64,000 nucleotides of DNA from Flaviflexus ciconiae (GCF_003971195.1 NZ_CP034593.1:2766640-2830639); one strand, 5' to 3'. Numbered from the stretch's first letter, positions 17,087 through 25,025 are shown. Notes: generated from the sequence alone by a model not told the origin. Numbers and translations are program-made.

Positions 17087-18498
17087 GCGAGAATAATGGG
17101 GCGCGGCGTGCCCTGGTCACTGGAGCCAGTGGTTTCATTGGATCGCGGCTCGTACCGGCCCTGTTGTCGGACGGGTGGAAGGTGCGCGTCCTGGCGCGGA
17201 CGCCCGACAAACTCGATGTTGCCTGGAGGGATGATGTCGACGTCTTCCAGGGCGATGCGACTGATGATGAGGACCTGAGTCAAGCTCTCGACGGCATCGA
17301 TGTCGCCTACTATCTCCTGCATTCAATGGACGGCAAGGGCGACTTCATTGAGCGCGACAAGAAGCTTGCCCAGGGCTTTGCCAAGGCCGCCGAGCGGCAT
17401 TCCGTCGGCAGAATCGTTTATATGGGCGGCCTGCACAACGACGAGGCGGAGCTAGCTCCGCACATGGCATCTCGCGCCGAGGTTGGGCGGATACTCGAGG
17501 AAAGCGGCGTGCCGACCACAATCCTCCAGGCCGGAATCGTGCTCGGCGAGGACTCGGCCTCGTTCCAGATGCTGCGCCACCTCTCAGAACGGCTACCGAT
17601 CGCGATCGCCCCCAAGTGGGTGACAAACCAAGTCCAGCCCATCGATATCGACGACGTCATCCACTTCCTGGTGCGCGCCGCGGACCTTCCGAGCGAGGAA
17701 TCGGGCGCACTCGATGTCGGCATGGAGCAGACCTTGAGCTACCGGGAGATGATACGCCGCTACGCGGAGGTGACTGGGCTGTCGAAGCGGTTCATGGCGA
17801 CAGTTCCGGTGCTCACCCCAGCACTGGCGAGCAGGTGGGTTGGGCTCGTCACCCCCGTCGGCGCCGGCGTAGCCCGACCCCTGGTCGGTAGCCTCATCGA
17901 CGATGCGGTAAAGGGACAGGGTAGCGCGCGCGACGCATCCGAGGTCCTGGGGGACCCTGAACGCGGGCTCATGAACTTTGAGAAGTCTATCGAGACCCGG
18001 ACGAAGGATGTGGACACGAAACGCTTCTGGCGGGTCGGACGCAGAGTCATCGCCGCCGTCGGAGCCGCGGCAGTCACCGGGAGCATCATGACCAAACCCG
18101 ACGGAACCTGGTATCAGTCGCTGAAGAAGCCGTCCTGGCAGCCCCCCGCTGCAGTGTTTCCCATCGTCTGGACAGGACTCTACGCAACGATTGCGGCAGC
18201 ATCGACGATGACGATCGCGGAGCGGATCGAGAATGGCGACGAGAAAGAGGCGCGCGACTACGCGACCGCGTTGGGCGCGAACCTCGTGCTCAACGCTGGC
18301 TGGTCGGGTGCGTTCTTCCGTGGGCATTCGCTCCTGCTCAGCGTCGCAACTGCCGGACTCCTCACGGCCAGCAGCGCCGACCTTGCACGGAGAGGCGGGC
18401 GGACTCGCCCGCAGATCGGCGCGCTCCTCAGCCCCTATGCCCTATGGTGTGGCTTCGCGACAGCACTGAGCGCTGCGATAGCGCGCCAGAACGCGTGA
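17080..18498 (+). CDS. Fusion of an NAD(P)-binding SDR domain with a TspO/MBR membrane domain
   Basis: This 472-residue protein has two parts. Residues 1 to about 300 form an atypical short-chain dehydrogenase domain: nucleotide loop VTGASGFIGSRLVPAL, DVAYYLLHSMDGKG and IVYMGGLHNDEAE, as in NmrA/complex-I-subunit-9-like SDRs. Residues from about 336 to the end form a five-helix TspO/tryptophan-rich sensory domain with the signature WYQSLKKPSWQPPAAVFP, then VWTGLYATIAAA and LNAGWSGAFFRG. TspO proteins bind porphyrins and sterols and respond to light or oxygen in bacteria. The ATG at 17080 overlaps the CPBP gene end. An SDR fused to TspO suggests redox coupling to tetrapyrrole or lipid handling, which is inference. 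Confidence 0.88.
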   Translation: MVSENNGARRALVTGASGFIGSRLVPALLSDGWKVRVLARTPDKLDVAWRDDVDVFQGDATDDEDLSQALDGIDVAYYLLHSMDGKGDFIERDKKLAQGFAKAAERHSVGRIVYMGGLHNDEAELAPHMASRAEVGRILEESGVPTTILQAGIVLGEDSASFQMLRHLSERLPIAIAPKWVTNQVQPIDIDDVIHFLVRAADLPSEESGALDVGMEQTLSYREMIRRYAEVTGLSKRFMATVPVLTPALASRWVGLVTPVGAGVARPLVGSLIDDAVKGQGSARDASEVLGDPERGLMNFEKSIETRTKDVDTKRFWRVGRRVIAAVGAAAVTGSIMTKPDGTWYQSLKKPSWQPPAAVFPIVWTGLYATIAAASTMTIAERIENGDEKEARDYATALGANLVLNAGWSGAFFRGHSLLLSVATAGLLTASSADLARRGGRTRPQIGALLSPYALWCGFATALSAAIARQNA

Positions 18499-18578
18499 GC
18501 GGAAGATGACGACGCTGGTCGCGAGTCGTGCCAAGACGGACGGCGGCAGACGCGCAATAGTCTGAGACTGCCGAGGAG

Positions 18579-18827
18579 ACGACGCGTTCGCGGTCCGCGA
18601 CCTTCAAGAACGGCGATCTGAAGTGGCTTCGGCAGTCGTGGCTTGAATCCACGCGTCGGGCAGATTTCGATCTTGCTCAAAACCCGGCCTGGCGCGGGCT
18701 CCAGATCCTCGACGCGGTCCACGGCGGTCCGAACGACACATTCGATATCGTCGAGTCTTGGGCTACCTGCCTGGACGACCGTGGCGGGTTCGGTGTCCTC
18801 CACGAGAGCTTCCGATTTCTGAGGTAG
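18579..18827 (+). pseudogene. YchJ/UPF0225-like protein remnant
   Basis: An open stretch of 82 codons without a start aligns along its length with the intact gene at 49811-50119. Shared features are RSR at the beginning, WLRQSWLESTRRADFDL against WLLRTWHPTTRPETVDL, then NPAWRGLQILDAVHGGPNDT against NPQWRGLQIVDVVDGGPEDT, and GGFGVLHESFRF against GGIGVLQERSRF. It stops at TAG 18825-18827, short of the intact C-terminal RGRWFYVEA segment. It lacks both ends and is therefore a relic of a second copy. Confidence 0.78.
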
Positions 18828-19149
18828 GTCGCTTGTACTGCCTCGATGGAGAGGTGCGCCAGCCCTGTGACGCGCGGCAAAGCGGCTTGCTGTCTCTCGC
18901 TCCTGTCTGCTGAGCGGTCGCTATGCTCGCGGCAGCCCTTGACGCGGTAGGACCGTGAAATGAGAACCGGGGGGAGTGCAACACGAAGGCGTTCCGTGCT
19001 CAACTTCTCATAGCTATGATCGCCTCCCCGTCCGATTGCCCTGCGGTGTCGAAATGAGAACCGTGTTGCGACAGCGGCCTGTTAGCGAACGCGCTCCCCG
19101 ACCGGACCGATCTCGGCCCGGTCGGACACCAGCTACCGACACGATGAAA

Positions 19150-19233
19150 GCCGGGGCTATGAGCCGCACCTTCGCAGAGCCCCAGGAGTTCGCGCAGAAT
19201 GTCTGTGAGATGCAGAGCTAGTTCAACGACACG
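19150..19233 (+). pseudogene. Luciferase-like monooxygenase remnant
   Basis: About 28 codons match the intact gene at 30301-31284. Here AEPQEFAQNVCEMQS is followed by a TAG, where the intact gene has AEPQEFAQNIYEMQGWFSD. The DNA across GAGTTCGCGCAGAA is identical, so homology rather than chance is clear. Nothing of the TIM-barrel remains on either side. This is the smallest relic in the decay zone. Confidence 0.7.
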
Positions 19234-19442
19234 TATCCATAGTCGAGGCTCGTGAAGTCGATGTTGCGTTGATTGGAACGATCCGTCGAAACCGAAAGGC
19301 CGAGGGTAGAGATTCGGCGGTTGAGTATGTAAACGGTGATCAGAGAGTCAAGGTTTCCTCGTCTCACTCTCCTGTGCCGGGCAACCTGACGTAGTGTTCC
19401 CTACTTTTGAGCATATTGTAAGGGTCGTCTCATTCGGGAAAC

Positions 19443-19868
19443 TCATGTGGATGCAAGCTCTCCGGCAAGCCGATGCACTTTCTCGTTAATCTCGTCGCGA
19501 ACCAGGCGCATGCGTTCTTCACCTTCGATTCCACGTTCGGATGGTTCATCAATGGTCCACGTTTCGATCGTACCGACCATGTCACTAACGGGCTCAACCT
19601 TCGCCTCGTTTCCGATAATGACGATGCGGTTCACCGTTCGTAGCAGAGCGGGGTCCATCGGCTTGGGGTATTCGCCATCCATGCTGGCCCCTACCTCCTC
19701 GATTGCTGAGGCGGACATGGCGTTAAGTGAGGTTCCGGGAACAGTGCCGACGGAATGAACGTCAATGGCGCTACCGGCATGGTGACGCATGAGAGCCGCC
19801 GCCATCTGCGACTTACCGCCATTCTTTACGCAAATGAACAGAACGGAGGGTTTCTGTATTTCAGTCAT
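19443..19868 (-). CDS. Low-molecular-weight phosphatase-fold arsenate reductase-like protein
   Basis: This 141-residue protein begins LFICVKNGGKSQMAAALM, the phosphate-binding loop of the low-molecular-weight protein-tyrosine-phosphatase/ArsC fold (a cysteine, then five residues, here with lysine in place of the usual arginine). A C-terminal WTIDEPSERGIEGEE segment supplies the acid region. Actinobacterial relatives act as arsenate-mycothiol transferases. The gene lies directly downstream of arsM, 97 bases away on the same strand, and so belongs to the arsenic cluster. The ATG at 19868 is preceded by AGGAG on the minus strand. Confidence 0.82.
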   Translation of the reverse strand: MTEIQKPSVLFICVKNGGKSQMAAALMRHHAGSAIDVHSVGTVPGTSLNAMSASAIEEVGASMDGEYPKPMDPALLRTVNRIVIIGNEAKVEPVSDMVGTIETWTIDEPSERGIEGEERMRLVRDEINEKVHRLAGELAST

Positions 19869-19965
19869 GATGGGCTCCTCTGAGAATGGTCGATGGTCAA
19901 TGAAATCTGGGGAGCGGGTATTGAGGTCGGCACGAGAGGTTGACGTGCCGAGGTCTGTTGCTGAG

Positions 19966-20886
19966 TTAAGCGTTCTCCCCAGTCTTGGTCGCGCGAATAA
20001 TTGCCCCGTGTATACCCTCTGCAACCTCGTGGGTAAAGAGCACCTCGGCGTCGGTGAAGCCAGCTTGCTTGAGTCCTTCAAGGTATTCGGACTTGGAGAG
20101 CGCACCTGCAATGCAGCCGACGAACGATCCTCGTTCGGCGCGTTCGGTGGGATTGAGGCGATCCTCGGCGACAATGTCGGTTATGCCGATTCGGCCGCCA
20201 GGATTAAGCACGCGAAACATCTCTGTCATGACGGTGTTCTTGTCGATCGACAGGTTGATGACGCAGTTCGAAATCACAATATCCACCGAGCTGCCAGGTA
20301 AGGGTATGTCTTCGATTGTGCCCTTGAGGAATTCTACATTTGTGGCACCGGCCTTTGCTCTGTTCTGTTCGGCAAGCTCAAGCATTTCGTCCGTCATGTC
20401 CACGCCGTAGGCAAAGCCGGTCTTGCCAACACGGCGTGCTGATAGGAGCACGTCAATTCCGCCACCGGAGCCAAGGTCGAGAACAGTTTCGCCCTCACGG
20501 AGTTCAGCGACAGCTGTCGGATTCCCGCACCCGAAGGAAGCGGCAAGAGCTTCCGCGGGGATAGCGCCCTGCTCTCCGGCGGGGTAAAGGGCGGAGCCGA
20601 AGCCCTCCATGGTCGTTGCGTCGCTATCACAGCAGGAACTGGTCTTGGTAGGGGTGCAACAGGAAATGTTCCCGGCGGGCGCGCAACATGTGTCCTCGGT
20701 GGAGGTGCAACAGGAACCGTCGCTACTGGAAGTGTTGTGTGGGATCTCTTGGGCGGGCGCGCAACACGATTGGCCCGTGTCTGTGGCAGGTAGGCTCGTG
20801 CGATTGTCTAGGCCAGCGGCAACAGCCAGTTGGCCATATGCGTCGCGCACCTGCTCGCGAGTAATGCCGGTGCCTGGCTCCGTCAC
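19966..20886 (-). CDS. arsM: Arsenite S-adenosylmethionine methyltransferase with cysteine-rich insert
   Basis: This 306-residue enzyme starts at GTG 20886, eight bases after AGGAGG. The class I methyltransferase core shows VLDLGSGGGIDVLLSARRVG (SAM site), GVDMTDEMLELAEQN and the ArsM-typical DIVISNCVINLSIDK, plus a later cysteine in FVGCIAGALS. Between the N-terminal helix and the core, residues 41-86 hold five Cys-Cys pairs (41-42, 59-60, 67-68, 76-77, 85-86) in short Ser/Thr/Pro-rich spacers. ArsM methylates As(III) to less reactive or volatile species. The repeated vicinal dithiols should bind trivalent metalloid, an inference from the residues. Confidence 0.9.
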   Translation of the reverse strand: MTEPGTGITREQVRDAYGQLAVAAGLDNRTSLPATDTGQSCCAPAQEIPHNTSSSDGSCCTSTEDTCCAPAGNISCCTPTKTSSCCDSDATTMEGFGSALYPAGEQGAIPAEALAASFGCGNPTAVAELREGETVLDLGSGGGIDVLLSARRVGKTGFAYGVDMTDEMLELAEQNRAKAGATNVEFLKGTIEDIPLPGSSVDIVISNCVINLSIDKNTVMTEMFRVLNPGGRIGITDIVAEDRLNPTERAERGSFVGCIAGALSKSEYLEGLKQAGFTDAEVLFTHEVAEGIHGAIIRATKTGENA

Positions 20887-20930
20887 TATGAGCCTCCTAT
20901 CGAAAAGCTTTAATGTATTAATCCTGCAGA

Positions 20931-20954
20931 ACGTATCGAAGATTTTCAATACGT
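20931..20954. promoter_or_regulatory. ArsR-type operator between arsM and arsR
   Basis: A 24-base imperfect palindrome has outer arms ACGTAT and ATACGT and inner GAA/TTC, with 20 of 24 positions symmetrical. It lies midway in the 84-base gap between the divergent arsM and arsR starts, where an ArsR dimer would repress both. Assignment rests on position and symmetry. Confidence 0.65.
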
Positions 20955-20970
20955 GATTTAGCATGGGGTC

Positions 20971-21342
20971 ATGACTGTGAGGATCGAGCTGCCGATTGCA
21001 CATATCGATTCGGGGGAGTGCTGTACTCCGGCGACCAGCAGCGTTGGCGACGATGCTGACATTGACCGGCTAACCCGCGTATTTAAAGCCCTCGGTGATT
21101 CCACCCGGCTGAAGCTGCTCCTCATGATTGCGGAGTCGGATCCGTCCGAGCTCTGTATTTGCGATCTGACAGAACCGGTTGGGCTTGGCCAACCGACGGT
21201 TTCTTACCACATGAAGCGTCTGGTGGATGCTGGGCTTGTCACGCGGGAAAAGCGTGGAAAGTGGGCGTACTTTCAACTGATTGATGGGGCATTGGAGTCG
21301 GCGGTCCGGGTATTGGGCTTGGAGTTATTCCAGACAAAATGA
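20971..21342 (+). CDS. arsR: ArsR/SmtB family metalloid-responsive repressor
   Basis: This 123-residue protein has a winged-helix domain: FKALGDSTRLKLLLMI, then SELCICDLTEPVGLGQPTVSYHMKRL and an EKRGKWAYFQLI wing. The helix carries the thiol pair ELCICDL (C62, C64), the metalloid site of E. coli-type ArsR. The N-terminal tail has another pair, GECCTP (C17, C18), placed like the sensing cysteines of Corynebacterium ArsR. As(III) binding should release the operator at 20931-20954 and induce arsM and the ArsC-like gene. Having both candidate sites in one protein is unusual. Confidence 0.9.
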   Translation: MTVRIELPIAHIDSGECCTPATSSVGDDADIDRLTRVFKALGDSTRLKLLLMIAESDPSELCICDLTEPVGLGQPTVSYHMKRLVDAGLVTREKRGKWAYFQLIDGALESAVRVLGLELFQTK

Positions 21343-21483
21343 CGTTCCGTGATTCCGATTGAGTAATGATGAGCGTCGAGGCTTAGCGGGCGGCTGAGAG
21401 GGTGGTGTCTCTTTTTCTTATCTATAGGATGGTTGAAGAAGGACGAACAATTCCGTTCAAAGCTACTGAGGGGAGTGTCTGTC

Positions 21484-21924
21484 ATGACTTTCAACGTGTA
21501 CCTTTCCGGTGAAATCCACAGTGACTGGCGTGAGGAAGTCCGCCGGGGTGCGGAAGAGGCAGGACTCGATGTTGTCTTCACTGCACCGGTGACCGACCAT
21601 CCTGCGAGCGATGCGGCGGGTGATCATCTCGGTGATACCCCCAGTGACTTCTGGCGTGACCACCAGTCTGCGAAGGTTAATGCGATCCGCACCCGTACCT
21701 TGATTGAAAAGGCTGATCTTGTTGTCGTCCGATTCGGTGACAAGTACAAGCAGTGGAATGCGGCATTCGATGCTGGCTACTGCGCCGCTCTCGGCACCCC
21801 CTACATCACGCTCCATGATGAAGATATTGTGCATGCGCTCAAGGAAGTTGATGGTGGCGCGCAAGCCTGGTGCAAGACCACTGATCAAGTTGTGGAGACC
21901 CTCCGCTACGTCCTCGAAGATTAA
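21484..21924 (+). CDS. ytoQ: YtoQ family protein
   Basis: This 146-residue protein starts MTFNVYLSGEIHSDWR and continues with the family segment TAPVTDHPASDAAGD, DTPSDFWRDHQSAKVNAIRT and ADLVVVRFGDKYKQWNAAFDAG (both shown only in part). It matches the YtoQ family, distantly related to nucleoside 2-deoxyribosyltransferases; no activity is established. The ATG at 21484 is chosen, with GAGGGGAG upstream, because the extra N-terminal extension is not family-like. It is on the arsR strand but 140 bases beyond, and may be independent. Confidence 0.85.
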   Translation: MTFNVYLSGEIHSDWREEVRRGAEEAGLDVVFTAPVTDHPASDAAGDHLGDTPSDFWRDHQSAKVNAIRTRTLIEKADLVVVRFGDKYKQWNAAFDAGYCAALGTPYITLHDEDIVHALKEVDGGAQAWCKTTDQVVETLRYVLED

Positions 21925-22390
21925 GTTTCGGCGGGCACGAGTCCGCTTGCTTGGCTTGACGCGTCAGTGATTCGAGAAAACAGTTCTGAGGTGCCATCCG
22001 TTGGCGAACTCTGCGCGCACAGCGTTGGCGCGCAGCAACTTTGCCTTCCTGATGCGTGACGGCCAGTCCCAATGGAATGTGACGTTAACGGTCTGAGTCT
22101 TCTGGGGACGAAGCGGTCAATTGTATCCTGGACTGTCAGATCAGCGTGCCCTCGGTGGTAGAGGCTATGGCTCTGCGGTGCTCGATGCCTTTGTGTGCGG
22201 TTACATCCCACGAGAAATCGTGCTCAGTACCTTTGGGCTTGAGGGCAATACCGATGCTCTCGCGGCCGAAATAGACTCCCCGGCTACCCCTCGTATTGCT
22301 GAACTTGCTTAGCACGATCACGTTACTTGCTGATCTGAAGCTCGATCTTCCCTCCGGTTTTGCCGAGCGTCAGTTTGTTGCTGGTCCAGC
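21925..22390. other. Intergenic region without a recognised gene
   Basis: About 465 bases lie between ytoQ and the IS3 remnant. A plus-strand frame at 22121-22312 (63 codons) and a minus-strand frame at 22136-22321 (61 codons) overlap each other. Neither has a recognisable family, ribosome site or consistent neighbour. The stretch probably contains eroded flanks of the IS element or of an older gene. Confidence 0.45.
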
Positions 22391-22680
22391 CAGTCCTACG
22401 TCTGTGACAACTACGCCGCGACCTGGTCCGGGTTTACGTGCATGTCGTTCATCAACGAAGTCTTCGCGCGCCATATTGCCGGTTGGATTGTCGCCTCGAC
22501 ACTTAAACTGGAGTGTCGCCTCGACAGTTAAAGCCGAGATCCTTCCTCTCCAGGCCCTGGGAATGGCTGCCTGGCATATGGAACAACAAACGACTCCACG
22601 GCGAGTTCGCATACCAAACACCCCTCGAAGTTGAAGTGGCCCACTCTGCTGAACAGAATCACTTCTGGCGCCAACCCAGT
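22391..22680 (+). mobile_element. IS3-family transposase (integrase core) remnant
   Basis: Two collinear pieces of an IS3 OrfB integrase survive. The first reads AATWSGFTCMSFINEVFARHIAGWIVAST, given in part as ATWSGFTCMSFINEVF and IAGWIVAST, equivalent to the region after the first catalytic aspartate. It hits a TAA at 22530. The second reads GIWNNKRLHGEFAYQTPLEV, the C-terminal W-N-x-x-R-L-H-G motif. The stretch between them, including the second aspartate and the catalytic glutamate, is deleted. No terminal inverted repeats are evident. Confidence 0.72.
22489..22532. repeat. 25-base-period tandem duplication inside the IS3 remnant
   Basis: TGTCGCCTCGACACTTAAA at 22489 recurs as TGTCGCCTCGACAGTTAAA at 22514 with one mismatch. 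Each copy contains the small palindrome TGTCG-CCT-CGACA. The second copy brings the in-frame TAA into the IS reading frame, at the point where the integrase deletion begins. Confidence 0.7.
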
Positions 22681-22726
22681 GGCAGGGCGACTGGTCGGAA
22701 CCAAACGCAGGTCAAATCATTTCCGG

Positions 22727-23473
22727 TTAGCGGAGCTTCTGTTCCCTTATGCGACCGTGCCAGCGCCACACCCGCCGCCCATCAGCTGTCTCGTGGAGGG
22801 ACAGGCCGCTCGGGCGGTCGCCCTGGAAACCGTCAATGTAAAGGGTGCCGGGGACGTCGAGAGGAATCTGATATTCGCCTTCGGGCTTGTAAAGGACACG
22901 GATCCAGTCGGATACTCGGTTGCGGTTTGGGCGGGGCGGATTCATTCGGAAATTCCTGGCGCCAGGCAAACCGATTGTTGAATAGACCTGCGGTTGCCAC
23001 GTCCCGTTCAGAGCGCTCTCGGCGGCTTTTTTGATTTTCTTGCGGCCCCGCCAAGCAAGCCAGCCAGTTACCCCTAGGGCAGTGGTTAGGAGAACGATCA
23101 TGGAGCGCATCACCCATGGGCTTTCGGTGTAGGGCTCAGCCTCAGTGGACCAGACGGTCAGTTTGTCTCCGACGTCCCACGGGTCCCCACATCTCCCAAC
23201 CGTCTCGGTCCTGCTCATTCCATCCTCTTGCCACGTCAGGGTGTATTGATCCCGGTTGCGACGAGTACAGAAATCAACTTTCTGAATGTTTGTGACGGTT
23301 GCGGTGGCCTTGGTGCTTTGCCCCATGATGTGCTGGACGTTGCCCGGATATCCAGCCACCCCGCCAAGCAGAACAATGACGAGGGCTATGACACCGACGA
23401 GGCCAACAGTAAACAGCACGCCGTTCCACATCTTGTGCGCACGCTCCAGGGCTTTCTGTTCTTCAAAAGACAC
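22727..23473 (-). CDS. DUF3592-like membrane protein
   Basis: This 248-residue protein has two hydrophobic helices (about residues 17-40 and 122-142) flanking an extracytoplasmic domain. That domain has ATATVTNIQKVDFCTRRN, a TLTWQEDG strand and a GRCGDPWDVGDKLTVW segment, similar to DUF3592 domains. Two cysteines in the loop could form a disulfide. The C-terminal 100 residues form a soluble domain with YKPEGEYQIPLDVPGTLYIDG, which is not recognised. It is convergent with the IS3 remnant and appears intact. Its function is unknown. Confidence 0.7.
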   Translation of the reverse strand: MSFEEQKALERAHKMWNGVLFTVGLVGVIALVIVLLGGVAGYPGNVQHIMGQSTKATATVTNIQKVDFCTRRNRDQYTLTWQEDGMSRTETVGRCGDPWDVGDKLTVWSTEAEPYTESPWVMRSMIVLLTTALGVTGWLAWRGRKKIKKAAESALNGTWQPQVYSTIGLPGARNFRMNPPRPNRNRVSDWIRVLYKPEGEYQIPLDVPGTLYIDGFQGDRPSGLSLHETADGRRVWRWHGRIREQKLR

Positions 23474-23706
23474 AAACCATTTTTACCGAAAACGAGGAGC
23501 GTGTGGGTGAGATTCAATGGAGAGAGCAATCCAATGAAGAAGGGAAGTAAAGATCGATCCACCCGGTGCAGGCTGCCAATGACATCGAGAGTGAGTTGTA
23601 AAAGATGAGAACAAAGCAAGCAAAGTGCGAACGGTGCAGCGGCTGGGCGAGAGAAGCGACTGTTAGCATGGCGGGGACTTAATGAGCCGTATTCCAGGAG
23701 GAAACA

Positions 23707-24078
23707 GTGGAACTAAGTATGGATAAGGGCAACCAGTTTGTTGCCGAGACTCAGACACCCGAAGGCGCAGAAACCTGGAAGAAGCAACTGGATGAGTTCG
23801 CTCCCGGATCGTCCGACTGGGTTGTTGGAGCCGTCTTTGGTGGCACCTACCAGCGTGAAGGACTGGAGCTACGTGACCGGCAGATGTTGAACATGGCAGC
23901 GCTTGCCGCCATGGGAGGCGTCGAACCGCAGCTTACCGGCCACATCAAGACCGCTGTTGATGTTGCCGGAATGAGCAAGGAAGAGGTTGCCGAGTGCTTC
24001 GTCCACCTCATGCCCTACATCGGCGTACCCAAGACGCTTGCCGCAATGCGCTGCATGAAAGCGGCGTTCGGGGACTGA
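23707..24078 (+). CDS. Carboxymuconolactone decarboxylase family protein
   Basis: This 123-residue all-helical protein has the CMD/AhpD-like pattern: WVVGAVFGGTYQREGLELRDRQ, shown in part as FGGTYQREGLELRDRQ, then LNMAALAAMGGVEPQL and CFVHLMPYIGVPKTLAA. AhpD-type CxxC is absent, so a peroxidase-partner role is unlikely. It resembles gamma-carboxymuconolactone decarboxylase-like stand-alone proteins. AGGAGG ends seven bases before the GTG at 23707, fixing the start. It is a monocistronic unit closed by a terminator at 24121-24159. Confidence 0.85.
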   Translation: MELSMDKGNQFVAETQTPEGAETWKKQLDEFAPGSSDWVVGAVFGGTYQREGLELRDRQMLNMAALAAMGGVEPQLTGHIKTAVDVAGMSKEEVAECFVHLMPYIGVPKTLAAMRCMKAAFGD

Positions 24079-24120
24079 TGCAACTGCGTCAGTGTTGAGC
24101 TGACCATTAAATTGCAACAG

Positions 24121-24159
24121 AGCCCCGGATGCGGAACAGCATGATTCCGTCCCGGGGCT
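24121..24159 (+). terminator. Intrinsic terminator after CMD-family gene
   Basis: AGCCCCGG pairs with CCGGGGCT, and inner CGGAA pairs with TTCCG around a short loop. The hairpin starts 42 bases after the CMD stop codon. Confidence 0.65.
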
Positions 24160-24304
24160 TCGTGATGCTGGAGAAAGCGGTCGGTGCCTGGGTGTGTCGG
24201 TGCCGGTACGTCGTGAAACCGAGCGCCGATTCGGAAAGCACGGGCTAAGGTATGACAGCTGCCCGCTGCTCCATAATCTGCCAGGTTAGTTCTGATGAGT
24301 CTGG

Positions 24305-24883
24305 TTATCCCATGTAAACAACGGCCCGGGAGAGAGTTGCGAATGGGGCTTTCTGACTGCTGGGTTTCTCCCCAGCCATGACCCAATTGATCTGAGCATC
24401 AAGAATGTGGAGTACGTGATCTAAAGTGAAGATCTTAACGTTCAATGAGAACCGGAGAGGGCTGATGGATCCGGGAGGCGGTAGGGGCTTCGTTTTGGGG
24501 CGGTTTATCCGTGCTGAGGCCGCGGCCCGCACCACGTGACGTAGTGCTATCCACTGTTCGGTCGTTGCGGTGGCGAAAACGGTTCTCGTCAGAGCGACGG
24601 TGGCTAGCCTCTTTCCGTCATCCCTAAAAAACTCAGCTGAGTGCCCGGTGCGCGACCAGTGAATGAACCGGACCTCCGCTATGGCGGAGAACGGGAAGGT
24701 CCCCTTCTTGCTCCGGACCGTTCCTTCGGCGATAGAGATGGTCACGCGAGGTGGGAGTGCGTAACACGGAAGGATGAGGGCGGCCGTGGCTCCCGAGGTG
24801 ATGAGAACAGCATCGATGGGAGCTTCGCTGCCGATAAGGCCGATGATGACCACGGCAACGACAGTTCCGAAAAGTAACCACAT
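24305..24883 (-). CDS. Membrane protein of unknown function with PH-like region
   Basis: This 192-residue protein has two N-terminal hydrophobic helices (about residues 3-20 and 24-42). A soluble beta-rich domain follows (VTISIAEGTVRSKKGTFPFS, then IAEVRFIHWSRTGHSAEFF) that resembles small bacterial PH-like or photosystem-adjacent membrane proteins. The C-terminal 50 residues are not recognised. No partner gene adjoins. It is probably a real gene, because the translated sequence has protein-like composition and a clear membrane N terminus, but the function cannot be assigned. Confidence 0.6.
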   Translation of the reverse strand: MWLLFGTVVAVVIIGLIGSEAPIDAVLITSGATAALILPCYALPPRVTISIAEGTVRSKKGTFPFSAIAEVRFIHWSRTGHSAEFFRDDGKRLATVALTRTVFATATTEQWIALRHVVRAAASARINRPKTKPLPPPGSISPLRFSLNVKIFTLDHVLHILDAQINWVMAGEKPSSQKAPFATLSRAVVYMG

Positions 24884-25025
24884 TTAAAGGCCGAGTCCCC
24901 GGTTACAGCGGACCGTGTGTGGAAGCGATGCAGGTGTCGTCACCCTGCCACTGTGACGACACGTAAGGCGTGGTGGTGATTGATAGTGGGGGAGGCAGAC
25001 CCTGATTGTGGCGCTAAGAAAGGAA

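Larger units (their letters stand above)
18499..19442. other. Gene-poor decay zone with two gene relics
   Basis: Nearly 950 bases hold no intact gene. Two relics are recognisable and listed separately: a YchJ-like fragment at 18579-18827 and a luciferase-like fragment at 19150-19233. The remaining sequence is unrecognised. The visible base composition becomes less GC-rich to the right of this zone. Confidence 0.65.

Noticed and set aside
18499..20000. Genomic-island attachment site at the composition change
   Set aside because: No tRNA, integrase or flanking direct repeat was found. The boundary is better described as a decay zone or possible assembly join.
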